NCBI GenBank assembly: GCA_024508855.1
Contig: JANINJ010000042.1
Span: 1 to 64,000 of the forward strand
Length of the DNA stretch: 64,000 nt
Direction of reading: 5' to 3'
Origin: Xanthobacteraceae bacterium
GTDB taxonomy: Bacteria > Pseudomonadota > Alphaproteobacteria > Rhizobiales > Xanthobacteraceae
Positions within the stretch are counted from its first letter, which is position 1. Every line of letters begins with the position of its first letter. Positions 31,695 through 41,002 of the stretch are shown here, in pieces. Made by a program: the position numbers and the translations under genes. Below the pieces are notes generated by a model. That model saw only the letters and a list, made by a program, of their open reading frames with translations, did not search any database and had not been told where the DNA came from.

Positions 31695-31732
31695 TACAAG
31701 GGGCTCCGCCTCGTTCGTGAAACCACGATCTG

Positions 31733-32941
31733 ATGGATAAACTGCGCGATCTTGTGCTGGGGCCCGAGCGCGCAGTCCTCGTCCTGTCTTTTACGGAAAT
31801 CCTGTCCTGGGGGATTTTGATCTATCCTCCGGTGCTGACCGTACCGCACATCGCCGCCGACCACGGCTGGTCGCTGGCGTTCTGCATGGGCGGTCTCTCT
31901 ATCGGGCTGATCGTCTCCGGAATCCTGTCGCCTACGGCCTGCGGTCTGATCGACCGTCATGGCGGCAACAGCGTGATGTCGCTCGGCGCGATTGCCGGCG
32001 CGGTGGGCCTCGTGGGCATCGCGTTCGCTGACCGGCAACCCGTTTATCTCGCCTGCTGGCTATTGGTCGGCGCCGGCATGTCGTCGACGCTGTACGATCC
32101 GGCCTTCACGACGCTGACGCGGATATTCGGCGCCTCGGCCCGGCGGCAGATCACCTTCGTGACCTTCGCCGGCGGCTTCGCCTCGACGGTCGGCTGGCCC
32201 GCGACCCATTTCCTGGTCGAATATTTGGGCTGGCGCGGCGCTTATCTGACGTTCGCTGCGGTATTGATCCTTGTCGTTGCGCCGCTGCATGCCTTTGCGC
32301 TGCCGCGTGCCGTCTTTACTGCTCCGGCGCCGGTGACGACCAGCACGGCGCCGGTCGAACAAAATTATCTTCTGCCTCGGGGCACTCCGTTCCTGCTGCT
32401 GACCGCGGGTTTCGCGCTGCACGCCTTTCTGCTCTCGGGGGTGACGTCGAACCTGCTGGCGGTACTCGAGCGCGGCGGCATTGCCGCCGGCACGGTGGTC
32501 GCGATCGGCGCGCTGTTCGGCCCGGCACAGGTGCTGGCGCGCTTGGCGGACTTCACATTCGCCGGCCGCACCAGCCCGCTATGGGTGGCGCGTGCTGCGG
32601 TCACGACCATCGTGATCGCCTTCACGATGCTTGCGATCCTCGGCATATCGCCCGTCGTCGCGGCGATCTTCGCGATGATGTTCGGCGCTGCCAACGGCGT
32701 CATGACCATTGCGCGCGGGGCGCTGCCGCTGGTGCTGTTCGGACCGGTTGGCTATGGCCGCGTCATTGGCCGCGTGGCGCGGCCGGCGCTGTTCCTGCAG
32801 GCGCTTGCGCCGTTCGCCGTGGCGTCCGCGGTGGAGAACCTGTCCAATCGGACGGTGCTGGAAATCGCGGCGATTGGCAGCCTGGTAGCGCTGACGTGCT
32901 TCATCGCAATCCGGCCGCCCAATACTGCGGCGCGGGTTTAG
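31733..32941 (+). CDS. MFS transporter
   Basis: A 402-residue inner-membrane carrier of the major facilitator superfamily with about 12 hydrophobic segments. It shows an MFS-like loop after the second helix (CGLIDRHGGNSVMSLGAIAGAVG) and RQITFVTFAGGFASTVGWP in the first half. Substrate is unknown. Its stop codon overlaps the stop of cheZ on the other strand, so no terminator fits between them. It starts 38 bases after the lipoprotein gene and may be in the same transcript. Confidence 0.85.
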   Translation: MDKLRDLVLGPERAVLVLSFTEILSWGILIYPPVLTVPHIAADHGWSLAFCMGGLSIGLIVSGILSPTACGLIDRHGGNSVMSLGAIAGAVGLVGIAFADRQPVYLACWLLVGAGMSSTLYDPAFTTLTRIFGASARRQITFVTFAGGFASTVGWPATHFLVEYLGWRGAYLTFAAVLILVVAPLHAFALPRAVFTAPAPVTTSTAPVEQNYLLPRGTPFLLLTAGFALHAFLLSGVTSNLLAVLERGGIAAGTVVAIGALFGPAQVLARLADFTFAGRTSPLWVARAAVTTIVIAFTMLAILGISPVVAAIFAMMFGAANGVMTIARGALPLVLFGPVGYGRVIGRVARPALFLQALAPFAVASAVENLSNRTVLEIAAIGSLVALTCFIAIRPPNTAARV

Positions 32942-33702
32942 CCGAACATCGCGTCGATGTCGTCCTGCGAAGCGTGGCCGACCTCACCGTCGGCCTTGGG
33001 GCCGTTGAGCAGGCGCGCGTCGCCGACCCGGTCGTCGATCACCGCAGGCGCATGCGCCTTGATGGCGTCGACGCCGCCCCAGATGTCCATCATGACGTTG
33101 ATATGGTGTTCGATGAACTTCATCGTGTTCATCACCTTGCTGATGCGCTGGCCGGTGAGGTCCTGGAAATTGCACGCCTCGAAAATCGCGACGACGCGTT
33201 CCTGGATATCCTCGCGCAGCAGGCGCTGCTGGTCCGGCGAGGTGACCTTGGCCATGGCGCTGGCCGATTGATCGATGGCTTCGGCCGCCTCGAGAATCTG
33301 CTGCGTCGCTTCCTCGGTGCCGCCGACGACAGCGCCGAGTTCGCCGGTGACCTTCGCCATTTCAGCGCCGTTGAACGATTTGCCGTGCAGAACGGCGATT
33401 TCCTGCTTGGTGCGATTGATCGCGTCATGGATGAGGTCGAGTTCGATTTTGAGCTTCTCACATTGTTCGATCTGCGCGCGGTAGGTTTGCAGCAAGACCT
33501 GTGTATCGGCGACTTGCTGCGATGCGACTTCGGTCACGCTGCCTGGTATGGCGCGCGCCGGAGCGGCCATCTGTTCGCGGATCGCCCGAAGCTCGGTCAT
33601 GATCTCGCGATGCATCGGATTCGCGTCGCTACCGGTTTCCTCGGTCGGCGCGTTGCCGAAAACGATATCCTCAATGCGAAAACGCTTGCGCTGAACAACC
33701 AT
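32938..33702 (-). CDS. cheZ: CheZ-family CheY-phosphate phosphatase
   Basis: Likely removes phosphate from CheY or a related response regulator. The 254-residue, mainly helical protein has FQDLTGQRISKVM, preserving the Asp and Gln that correspond to the catalytic Asp143 and Gln147 of E. coli CheZ. It ends in SQDDIDAMFG, in the place of the CheY-binding tail. The start is ATG 33702, with GGGGGA just upstream; a GTG at 33714 is less likely. No other chemotaxis gene is present, so it is an orphan copy here. Confidence 0.88.
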   Translation of the reverse strand: MVVQRKRFRIEDIVFGNAPTEETGSDANPMHREIMTELRAIREQMAAPARAIPGSVTEVASQQVADTQVLLQTYRAQIEQCEKLKIELDLIHDAINRTKQEIAVLHGKSFNGAEMAKVTGELGAVVGGTEEATQQILEAAEAIDQSASAMAKVTSPDQQRLLREDIQERVVAIFEACNFQDLTGQRISKVMNTMKFIEHHINVMMDIWGGVDAIKAHAPAVIDDRVGDARLLNGPKADGEVGHASQDDIDAMFG

Positions 33703-34079
33703 CGAATCCCCCAACCCTTTGGCGAGGTTCTAGCGGAAGGCCTTTAACAGCCGGTTCACGTCGGGAACTCTGGCAGCGCATTCGCTCACACACCGACGGT
33801 TAACCATCGCGGACTTGCATTCATCGAAAATAAACGCTGACGAGCGGAATTCGCGCCAGTTGGCGATGTGGTGAATCGAAACGGCGGTTCCGTTTACCAA
33901 ACCGATGCGGTTTTGATCTTAATTCGATCCTGTGCAAACCGCTGCTGGCGTGAACGCCGCATTGCCGTATCCGGCATCGCGGGTGGTGTCGCGCGGCCGA
34001 TGAGGCAGGCGATCTTGGGCGACGGTGGCCCGCGATGGCTGAGGGGCGCGTCCACGACGAAACAGTGCAGAGTACGTCG
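33703..34079. other. Divergent intergenic region, cheZ and L,D-transpeptidase
   Basis: About 375 bases with no supported gene. It should hold promoters for both flanking genes. A small inverted repeat AAACGGCGG...CCGTTT lies near 33880-33896. The patch from about 33885 to 33930 is AT-richer than its surroundings, a plausible promoter area for the transpeptidase gene. Confidence 0.4.
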
Positions 34080-34895
34080 ATGTTCAAGAAATTTTCACTA
34101 GTGGTTCTTGTCGGGGCGTCGAGCCTCGCTTTCGGTGTTTCCACTGCTGCGGCAGTGGAAGTTGTGATTCCCGTCGCCCCACGGGCGGTCGTCCATGCCG
34201 ACCAATCAAGGCCTGCGCCGACGCGGGTCGCCTATGCCCAGCGTCCGAATATGGGCGGCGGCTTTATCGAATTCCTGTTCAGCGGCGAGGAGCCTCGGCC
34301 CCAGCAGCGCTACCCGGTTCAACAGACCTATCAGCCGCAACAGGGTTATGCTCCGGACTCGCGTCAACCCGCGATGTACCAGCAGCAGGAGATGTATCGG
34401 CAACAGGACATGGGCCGGGCCGCATCAATCGATCCTGCGCATCCCGCCTTCGATCCGAAATACGAAAAGCAACTCGTCGAATATCACGGCAAGGAGCGGG
34501 CGGGGACGATCGTCGTCGATACGCCGAACAAGTTTCTCTATCTTGTGCAAGGCGACGGCACCGCGCTGCGATACGGCATCGGCGTCGGACGTCCCGGTTT
34601 CGCATGGTCCGGGGTGAAGACGGTCTCGGCCAAGAAGGAGTGGCCGGACTGGACGCCGCCGGCGGAGATGCTGGCGCGGCGGCCCGACCTGCCGCGGCAT
34701 ATGGAAGGCGGTCCGGAAAATCCGCTTGGCGCGCGCGCGATGTATCTCGGCTCGTCACTGTATCGCATCCACGGCTCCAATGAGCCCTGGACCATCGGCA
34801 CCAACGTATCGTCGGGCTGCATTCGGATGCGCAACGAAGATGTCATCGATCTTTACGACCGCGTCCGTGTCGGCGCTCGGGTCGTCGTTATCTGA
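34080..34895 (+). CDS. L,D-transpeptidase (YkuD/ErfK type)
   Basis: Periplasmic enzyme that forms 3-3 peptidoglycan cross-links or attaches proteins to the wall. The 271-residue precursor has a signal peptide (MFKKFSLVVLVGASSLAFGVSTAAA). A Gln/Pro-rich linker (about 65-115) follows, then a YkuD domain from about 135 (AGTIVVDTPNKFLYLVQGDG). The catalytic signature is intact, with His231 in RIHGSNEPWT and Cys247 in SSGCIRM. The start is ATG 34080. A bidirectional terminator follows. Confidence 0.93.
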   Translation: MFKKFSLVVLVGASSLAFGVSTAAAVEVVIPVAPRAVVHADQSRPAPTRVAYAQRPNMGGGFIEFLFSGEEPRPQQRYPVQQTYQPQQGYAPDSRQPAMYQQQEMYRQQDMGRAASIDPAHPAFDPKYEKQLVEYHGKERAGTIVVDTPNKFLYLVQGDGTALRYGIGVGRPGFAWSGVKTVSAKKEWPDWTPPAEMLARRPDLPRHMEGGPENPLGARAMYLGSSLYRIHGSNEPWTIGTNVSSGCIRMRNEDVIDLYDRVRVGARVVVI

Positions 34896-34914
34896 TTTCC
34901 TTCTCGCCCAAATA

Positions 34915-34943
34915 AAACGGCCGCCCTTTGGCGGCCGTTTGCT
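34915..34943. terminator. Bidirectional terminator between L,D-transpeptidase and DUF2076 genes
   Basis: AAACGGCCGCC and GGCGGCCGTTT form an 11-base-pair stem with a four-base loop (CTTT). A and T tracts on either side suit both converging genes. Confidence 0.85.
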
Positions 34944-34964
34944 TATGAGATATCGGAATCGCGC

Positions 34965-35762
34965 TTACGCGTAATCGCTGTCGCCGCCATCGTCGAAATC
35001 ATCCGATTCATCGTCGGCGAAATCGTCCTCGTCGTCCTGGTCTTGATCCTGGTCCTGATCGGCATCGGCTTGTGCCTGATCGAACTGGCTGGAGCGATCT
35101 CCGTCACTCCGATTACTCGATCCAACGTCGTTCACGCCGGCATCGCGCGCCAGACTGCCGCCGGATTGATCCGAACTCCAGGGATTGCCGCCGCCGCTGC
35201 GCCCTCCGGCAAAAGCACCGCCATCGCCAAAGCCCTGATGGCCGCCGCCCATCATCGAGCGGATACTGTTGAGCAGCAACGAACCGCCGACCGCCCCGGC
35301 TGCGGCTGCTGCGGCCGTACCAAGAAACGACCCACCACCGCCGCCGCCTTGCTGCATCGGGGGAGGCGCACCGTATTGATCTTGCGGCCCGCCCTGCTGG
35401 CCGAGCACCTGACCGGTATTCCAGGCCGGACGTCCGGATGACGGCGGCGGTGGCACATTCGGTACCGAGCCGCGCGACTGACCCTGGCCGAACATCGAGC
35501 CGCGCATCGAATCGAGGAAGCTGCCTTGCTGATTCTGCTCCGGCGCCGCGCCGGCGCTCTCCAGTTCCTGGATATGTGCATTGGCGCGCTTCAACGCTTC
35601 GTCCTGCACCAACACGGTCTGCACCAGTGCATAGGCAGCGTTGGGTGCGCGTTGCCATTCCTGCGCAATTGCGGCTTCGGCCTGCGGGTCGCGCGTTGCG
35701 GATTCGACGCGGGCCAGCCGGTCGAAAAGCTCCTCGATCATCTGGCGTTCTTGCGATGTCAT
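34965..35762 (-). CDS. DUF2076 family protein
   Basis: A 265-residue protein of unknown role. The N-terminal helix-rich block (MTSQERQMIEELFDRLARVE, about 1-80) is the DUF2076 signature. The middle is Gly/Pro/Gln-rich with a hydrophobic stretch GTAAAAAAGAVGGSLLLNS (about 150-170). The C-terminal 50 residues are almost all acidic (DQDQDQDDEDD...). Homologues are predicted periplasmic or membrane-associated. The start is ATG 35762, with GGGAGA six bases upstream; an in-frame extension to 35942 lacks homologous character. Confidence 0.85.
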   Translation of the reverse strand: MTSQERQMIEELFDRLARVESATRDPQAEAAIAQEWQRAPNAAYALVQTVLVQDEALKRANAHIQELESAGAAPEQNQQGSFLDSMRGSMFGQGQSRGSVPNVPPPPSSGRPAWNTGQVLGQQGGPQDQYGAPPPMQQGGGGGGSFLGTAAAAAAGAVGGSLLLNSIRSMMGGGHQGFGDGGAFAGGRSGGGNPWSSDQSGGSLARDAGVNDVGSSNRSDGDRSSQFDQAQADADQDQDQDQDDEDDFADDESDDFDDGGDSDYA

Positions 35763-35886
35763 GGCGTTCTCCCAATGCGAGATGTGGGAAATGTAGGGGC
35801 GCTTTGTGTCGCAATAAGTGCGCCTGTGAAATAAATTTGGGGGCGGTTGGGCCGGATTACTTTTCCGCAATGTGACAAGCCAAGTA

Positions 35887-36732
35887 TCAACGCAATGCCA
35901 CGCGGCACTTCTCCAGCAGGGCGGGAAAGGCATCGCCCGCAAGGTAGGCGTATTCGCGTTCGCGCTGATCGGTCAGCGGATCGAGGCTCACCAGAATGTC
36001 GTCGACGAATCCGGGGTGGCACATCACCAGACCGCCATCGGGCAGGCCGTCGAGAAACGACTGCATCAACGCGCCGAACTCGGGCTGGGTCGTAAAATCG
36101 TAAGCGCCCGCGAAGCCCGGATTGAACGCGACATTGGCGCGCGTGGCCTTGCGGCGAAATTGCCGGCTTAGCGCGTCCAGTATGAAAGCCTTGGATGTGC
36201 CGAGGCCCTGCAGGAGCGATTGGTTGCGGCCGCACTGACGCACCCACGCGTCCGGCGCGTGGCCTTTGACCGCCGCGAGAAAGGCATCGCGCACCTGCGG
36301 AAACACCTGCACATGCTGATGGCCGTCGACATAATCCGGCGGGCGCCCCATCAGTGCGGTGAAGGCGGAGATTTGCGCGGCGAGTTCATCGTGGATGATG
36401 TCGCGATCCAGCCGTCGCATCAGGCTGGTTCGCAGCATTTTCGCAAGCGGCAGGAACAGGCCGCCATCGAGCGGGCGGAAGTGCATCGTCAGCGGATGAA
36501 ACGGCGCGGTGAGCACAGCGTGCAGGCCGATTGCGCATCGCGGATTTGCCGCCGCGGCGGATTTCAACGCGTCGATTTCGTCGCGCCCGATGGCCGGTCC
36601 GATTACCATCACCGAAGTCGCGTTGATGCGTTGACGTTCGATCAGTTGGCGGATGCCGCGATTGACGCCGGGGCTGATACCGTAGTCGTCGGCACACAGC
36701 CAAATCCGGCGCAGAGGAGTTGCGTCGGTCAT
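35887..36732 (-). CDS. ChbG/HpnK-family carbohydrate deacetylase
   Basis: Member of the YdjC-like metal-dependent deacetylases, which remove N-acetyl groups from sugars (ChbG) or act in hopanoid synthesis (HpnK). The 281-residue product has the metal-site motifs CADDYG (start), GLHAVL and DGHQHVQVFP, and a late CHPGFVDD. The start ATG overlaps the glycosyltransferase stop as ATGA, so the two are translationally coupled. The likely substrate is therefore the lipid-linked sugar made by that partner, but this is inference. No hopanoid genes are in view. Confidence 0.85.
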   Translation of the reverse strand: MTDATPLRRIWLCADDYGISPGVNRGIRQLIERQRINATSVMVIGPAIGRDEIDALKSAAAANPRCAIGLHAVLTAPFHPLTMHFRPLDGGLFLPLAKMLRTSLMRRLDRDIIHDELAAQISAFTALMGRPPDYVDGHQHVQVFPQVRDAFLAAVKGHAPDAWVRQCGRNQSLLQGLGTSKAFILDALSRQFRRKATRANVAFNPGFAGAYDFTTQPEFGALMQSFLDGLPDGGLVMCHPGFVDDILVSLDPLTDQREREYAYLAGDAFPALLEKCRVALR

Positions 36733-37775
36733 TCGGCGGCGGTCCGCTCGCCGTCGTTCGCGTTGTCGCCCGTTCGGATGCGCTTCACGTCGTGCTCGGC
36801 GACGAAATAGATCGGGCGCGCTTTCAGCTCGGAGAGAATCTTGCCGATATATTCGCCCATCACGCCGATCATGATGAGCTGAACCCCGCCGATCGTCATC
36901 ATGCCGACCACCAGCGACGGATAACCCGGAACGCTTTCACCTCTTACCCACGTCTCCCACAAGATCGAAAGACCGAACAGGAAAGCGCCGAACGCCAGCA
37001 GGAGACCGAGCAAACTGGCGAAGCGCAGCGGCGCCACGGAGAACGAGGTCAGTCCTTCGATCGACAATCCAAGCAGGCGCGCGGCGCTGAACGTTGTGAC
37101 GCCATGCGCTCGCGGCGCCGGTTCGTAATCGACGCGCAACTGGCGAAAGCCGATCCAGCTTGCGAGTCCCTTGAAGAAGCGATTGCGCTCGGGCATCTGC
37201 CGCAACGCGGCTGCTGCGCGCGGCGACAGCAGGCGGAAGTCGCCGGCATCTTCTGGAAGCTTCTGCCGCGCGCCCCAATTCACCAGCGCGTAGAAAACAT
37301 GCACCGCGACGCGGCGCAGGGGCGACTCGTTGTCGCGATTGGCCTTGGCAGTGAAGACGACATCGTAACCGTCGTCGATCCAGTGGCCGACCAGTTTTTC
37401 GACCAGGTCCGGCGAATGCTGGCCGTCGCCATCCATGAACAGGATCGCGCCGTGTCCGGCATGGTCGAGGCCGGCCATCAGGGCCGCTTCCTTGCCGAAG
37501 TTGCGCGACAACGAGATGACCTGGACGTCGAGCGACGTTGCCGGCAAATTGCGCGCGATGCTCAGCGTCGCGTCGGCGCTGCCGTCGTCGATGTAGACCA
37601 CCTCGCAGGAGAGGCCGAAGCGTGTCTTGAGGGTATCTGCGAGTTCGGCCAGGCGCTCGTGCAGCCGGGTCAGGCCCGCCGCCTCGTTGTACAGCGGCAC
37701 GACGACCGACAGTTCGCGCGACGCGACATTGTTCGCGTGAGCGGACCCGCTTGTCGTTTCCCTGGTCAGCGCCAT
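36729..37775 (-). CDS. Polyprenyl-phosphate glycosyltransferase, GT2 (ArnC/GtrB-like)
   Basis: Transfers a sugar to a polyprenyl phosphate on the inner membrane. The 348-residue protein has a GT-A domain (LSVVVPLYNEA, YIDDGSADAT, the metal site MDGDGQH, and RNRFFKGLASWIGF). Two membrane helices (about 240-262 and 280-302) and the family end GEYIGKILSELKARPIYFV follow. It resembles GtrB, ArnC and dolichyl-phosphate mannose synthase-like enzymes. Start ATG 37775 is chosen; the frame continues to 37841. Coupled to the deacetylase. Confidence 0.87.
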   Translation of the reverse strand: MALTRETTSGSAHANNVASRELSVVVPLYNEAAGLTRLHERLAELADTLKTRFGLSCEVVYIDDGSADATLSIARNLPATSLDVQVISLSRNFGKEAALMAGLDHAGHGAILFMDGDGQHSPDLVEKLVGHWIDDGYDVVFTAKANRDNESPLRRVAVHVFYALVNWGARQKLPEDAGDFRLLSPRAAAALRQMPERNRFFKGLASWIGFRQLRVDYEPAPRAHGVTTFSAARLLGLSIEGLTSFSVAPLRFASLLGLLLAFGAFLFGLSILWETWVRGESVPGYPSLVVGMMTIGGVQLIMIGVMGEYIGKILSELKARPIYFVAEHDVKRIRTGDNANDGERTAAE

Positions 37776-37856
37776 CGATCTGCTTTCCGAAGCATGGACG
37801 TGCACAATAGATAATATGAGGCCTGCGCGGCGTTTCAGCAATGACCGCTGCGGTTG

Positions 37857-38846
37857 CTAGTGAACATCCTGTCGCGGCAGGAACGCTTCGAGCTTGGCGA
37901 ATAGCGGATTTTCGCGATCCAGCACGTAGTCCAGCGATGCTACCGATACCGTGTCTGCGCCATGATCGCGCAGGAAACTTCCGAGCGCGTAGATCTGCGC
38001 TGGCGGGCAATGCAGCGTCAGCATTCCCGACGAGGTGGGGCCGCCAAACGGCGACACCACGCCGAAGCGATTGTGGGCTTCCGCCAGCAGTTTTGCATCG
38101 CAGCCGCCGAAGCGCGTGCGCACTTCCTTGTATTTGCTGGCGCGGGCGCGGGCGGCGATATGGTCGAGGATGACGCGTGCAGTCTCGCGCGCTTCGCCCG
38201 ACCAGTCGGCGCTGCGCGAAGCGACGAGGTTGGCCTGGCTGCGCAGCATCACGCCGTCGTCGAGCACCTTGAGACCGTTGGCCGCGAGCGTCGCACCGGT
38301 GGTGGTGATGTCGACGATCATCTCGGCGGTGCCGACCGCGGGCGCGCCCTCGGTGGCGCCGGCGCTTTCGACGATACGATAGTCGACAACGCCGTGCTGC
38401 GCGAAGAAGTTGCGCGTCAGGTTGATGTATTTGGTTGCGATCCGCATGCGCCGATTGTGTTGCGCGCGAAATTCTGTGGTGACGTCGTCGAGATCCGCCA
38501 TGGTGCGGACATCGATCCAGGCCTGCGGCACGGCGACGACGACATTGGCATGGCCGAAGCCGAGCGCTTCGATCAGCACGACGCGCTTGTCGGCATCGTG
38601 AATGTTTTCGCGGATCAGGTCTTCGCCGGTGATGCCGAGATGCACGGCGCCGCGCGCCAGATTGGCGGCGATTTCACTCGCGGAAAGATACGCGATCTCG
38701 ACATTGTCGAGACCTGCGATGGTGCCGCGATAGTCGCGCGCGCCGCCGGCCTTGGACAGCACCAGTCCGGCGCGGGCGAAGAACGCCTCGGCATTTTCCT
38801 GCAGTCGGCCCTTGGACGGAACGGCGAGAACGAAGGGTGACGTCAT
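37857..38846 (-). CDS. hisG: HisG, ATP phosphoribosyltransferase (long form)
   Basis: First enzyme of histidine synthesis, joining ATP and PRPP. The 329-residue protein starts [20 protein letters not shown], has [11 protein letters not shown] and the PRPP-site pattern [22 protein letters not shown]. It then extends about 90 residues beyond the catalytic core ([12 protein letters not shown]... to [16 protein letters not shown]), the position of the regulatory ACT-like domain in long-form HisG. It overlaps hisZ by four bases. Short HisG enzymes need HisZ, so the presence of both features is notable. An open frame joining it to upstream sequence is a shadow of hisZ. Confidence 0.93.
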   Translation of the reverse strand: MTSPFVLAVPSKGRLQENAEAFFARAGLVLSKAGGARDYRGTIAGLDNVEIAYLSASEIAANLARGAVHLGITGEDLIRENIHDADKRVVLIEALGFGHANVVVAVPQAWIDVRTMADLDDVTTEFRAQHNRRMRIATKYINLTRNFFAQHGVVDYRIVESAGATEGAPAVGTAEMIVDITTTGATLAANGLKVLDDGVMLRSQANLVASRSADWSGEARETARVILDHIAARARASKYKEVRTRFGGCDAKLLAEAHNRFGVVSPFGGPTSSGMLTLHCPPAQIYALGSFLRDHGADTVSVASLDYVLDRENPLFAKLEAFLPRQDVH

Positions 38847-40018
38847 GATGCGCTCGCTTGCGATTTCGCTGTGGCGGAGCCGTGTCCGTTTTGTGTCAGC
38901 GTTTCCACCCAGATCGAGAAGCCGACGGCGGGAATCGGGGCCGGCGCGCCGAGCTGGGTCATCAGCCCGTCGTAGCGTCCGCCGCCGACCAGCGGGTCGT
39001 CGCCGTTGCCTTTGCGATGAAGTTCGAATTCGAAGCCGGTGTAGTAATCGACGCCGCGGCCGAACGAGGTCGAAAAGCGGGTCGCTCCGAGATCGATGCC
39101 GCGCGCGGCCATGAATCCGATGCGGCTTTCGAACTGATCGACCGCCGCGTTGATGTCGACCTTGGCGTCGGCGGCCAGCGCGCGCAGTTGGCGCAGCGAT
39201 TCCTCGGGCGTGCCGGCGATGGCGAGGAAACGATTGATCAGTTGCAGCGCGTCGCGCGGCAACGCGCCGCCCTGCAGCGTCGATTGTTCGAGGAAGCGGT
39301 CGGCGATTTCCGCCACCGTGCGTCCGCCGACATTGGTGGTGCCGGCAATCGACATCAGGTCGGTGACCAGCGCCAACGCGGCCTTGCGGTCGGACCCGGC
39401 GAGCGCCGCGAGCACGCCCTGATATTCGTTGCGGGTCGGCTCGTTCTCCAGCGTCAGCCGGGCGATGTCCTGCGCGAGGCTGATCTTGCGGTTGAAGTCC
39501 TTGATGAGGCGGCGGCGCCAGACCGGATAGAGGTTGAGCGCGTCGATCAAGGCGATGAACAGCGCCACATCCCCGGTGCGGATTTCCACGCCGTCGATAC
39601 CGAAGGCGGCGGTGGCCTCGATGCCGAGCGCCAGCATCTCGGCATCGGCGGCGGCGCGGTCCTGCCGGCCGAAGGATTCGATGCCGGCCTGAAGAAACTC
39701 GCTGGGCTTGCCGCCGCGATAGCGGAAGACGGGGCCGAGGTAGCAGAAGCCGGCCGGCTTGCCGTTGCGGTTCGAGGCGAGGTAGTCGCGCGCCACCGGA
39801 ATGGTCAGGTCCGGACGCAGGCACAGTTCTTCGCCGCCGGCATCGGTGGTGAGGTAGAGGCTTCTGCGGATGTCTTCGCCGGAGAGATCGAGGAACGGCT
39901 CGGCCGGCTGCAGGATCGGCGGCTCGGCGCGGACATAGCCGGCCTCGGCGAACGACGACAGCAGCGCCGCCGCCCAGGCGGCGGTTCCGGTCGCGCGAGG
40001 GGCGGCGGTCTGGCTCAT
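38843..40018 (-). CDS. hisZ: HisZ, regulatory subunit of ATP phosphoribosyltransferase
   Basis: Paralogue of histidyl-tRNA synthetase that forms a complex with HisG and gives it histidine feedback. The 391-residue product has the class II motif-like [60 protein letters not shown], and a C-terminal [16 protein letters not shown]. It lacks the anticodon-binding domain of a true HisS. The start is ATG 40018. A TTG at 40024 would add two residues. The stop overlaps the hisG start. Confidence 0.92.
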   Translation of the reverse strand: MSQTAAPRATGTAAWAAALLSSFAEAGYVRAEPPILQPAEPFLDLSGEDIRRSLYLTTDAGGEELCLRPDLTIPVARDYLASNRNGKPAGFCYLGPVFRYRGGKPSEFLQAGIESFGRQDRAAADAEMLALGIEATAAFGIDGVEIRTGDVALFIALIDALNLYPVWRRRLIKDFNRKISLAQDIARLTLENEPTRNEYQGVLAALAGSDRKAALALVTDLMSIAGTTNVGGRTVAEIADRFLEQSTLQGGALPRDALQLINRFLAIAGTPEESLRQLRALAADAKVDINAAVDQFESRIGFMAARGIDLGATRFSTSFGRGVDYYTGFEFELHRKGNGDDPLVGGGRYDGLMTQLGAPAPIPAVGFSIWVETLTQNGHGSATAKSQASAS

Positions 40019-40243
40019 GTGCAATCGTCCACGACAGTTCGAACAACCGGTGGAAATCCGTCGGAAACCGGCGGATACGCCCCACAGGAAGGTCTAGTTC
40101 ATTGAAATAAAACGTCTTTCGGCGGCAAAGCGGCTGGGCCCACCGCACCGAACGTCATTTGCCGCAGCCCTTAGCATGCCGGGAGCGGAGTTTCGACCTC
40201 GATCCGACAAGTGGCTTAATGCAAATTGCAGTCCGGCTGCAAC

Positions 40244-41002
40244 CTATGCGGGCAATGAGCCAGAATTCCAGTCGCCGAGGGTCGCCTGGATCAGGGCCAG
40301 TGCCGCCACGGCCGCAGTATCCGCCCGCAGGATGCGAGGCCCGAGCGACAGCCGCAGGATGTTCGGCTGGCGGAGCAGGGTGGCGCGCTCCTCGTCGGCG
40401 AAGCCGCCCTCCGGGCCGATCAGGACGTCGATACCGTTCGTGGCTTTCACACCGGTCAGCGACGTCACGGGAGGCGCAAGGTCGGCCGCTTCATCGCAGA
40501 ACACCAGCAGCCGATCCGGGGAGCGTGCACCGAGATAACGATCCAGCGCCAGCGGTTCGTTGACTGCGGCGATGCCGAGAATGCCGCACTGCTCGGCGGC
40601 CTCGATGGCGTTGGCACGCATCCGCTCGACATTGACCCGGCTGACCTGGGTATGTCGCGTCAACACCGGCTGCAGCGTCGCGGCGCCCATTTCGACGGCC
40701 TTCTGCACCATGTAGTCGAGCCGCGCGTGCTTCAGCGGCGCAAACGCATAAGTGAGATCGGGCAGGCGATCCTGCGGCCGCGTCTGGTGCAGGATGACCA
40801 GATGATCCGGCCGCTTGCCGCCGCCGATCGCGGCGCGCCATTCGCCGTCGCGGCCGTTGAATACGAGGATCGGACTGCCCGCCGTCAACCGCAGCACGTT
40901 GCCGAGATAATTGGCCTGCGCGCGATCCAGCGGCACCCGGGCGTCGGCGGCGAAGGCGGCATCGACAAACAATCTTGGACTACGGAAATCGGCAAGCGGC
41001 AT
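40244..41002 (-). CDS. rsmE: RsmE, 16S rRNA m3U1498 methyltransferase
   Basis: Methylates N3 of U1498 in 16S rRNA. The 252-residue protein has an N-terminal PUA-like domain (YLGNVLRLTAGSPILVFNGRDGEW). A SPOUT-fold C-terminal part follows with EMGAATLQPVLTRHTQ, AAEQCG, and the SAM-binding knot IGPEGGFADEERATL ... SLGPRILRADTAAVAAL. The start is ATG 41002. It is divergent from the next gene and 225 bases upstream of hisZ on the same strand. Confidence 0.94.
   Translation of the reverse strand: MPLADFRSPRLFVDAAFAADARVPLDRAQANYLGNVLRLTAGSPILVFNGRDGEWRAAIGGGKRPDHLVILHQTRPQDRLPDLTYAFAPLKHARLDYMVQKAVEMGAATLQPVLTRHTQVSRVNVERMRANAIEAAEQCGILGIAAVNEPLALDRYLGARSPDRLLVFCDEAADLAPPVTSLTGVKATNGIDVLIGPEGGFADEERATLLRQPNILRLSLGPRILRADTAAVAALALIQATLGDWNSGSLPA

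Noticed and set aside
37857-40148. An apparent 763-codon protein that could be read as a HisZ-HisG fusion
   Set aside because: Only the last 329 codons are HisG. The upstream part is an out-of-frame shadow of hisZ, which has its own start and stop, and the two real genes overlap by four bases.
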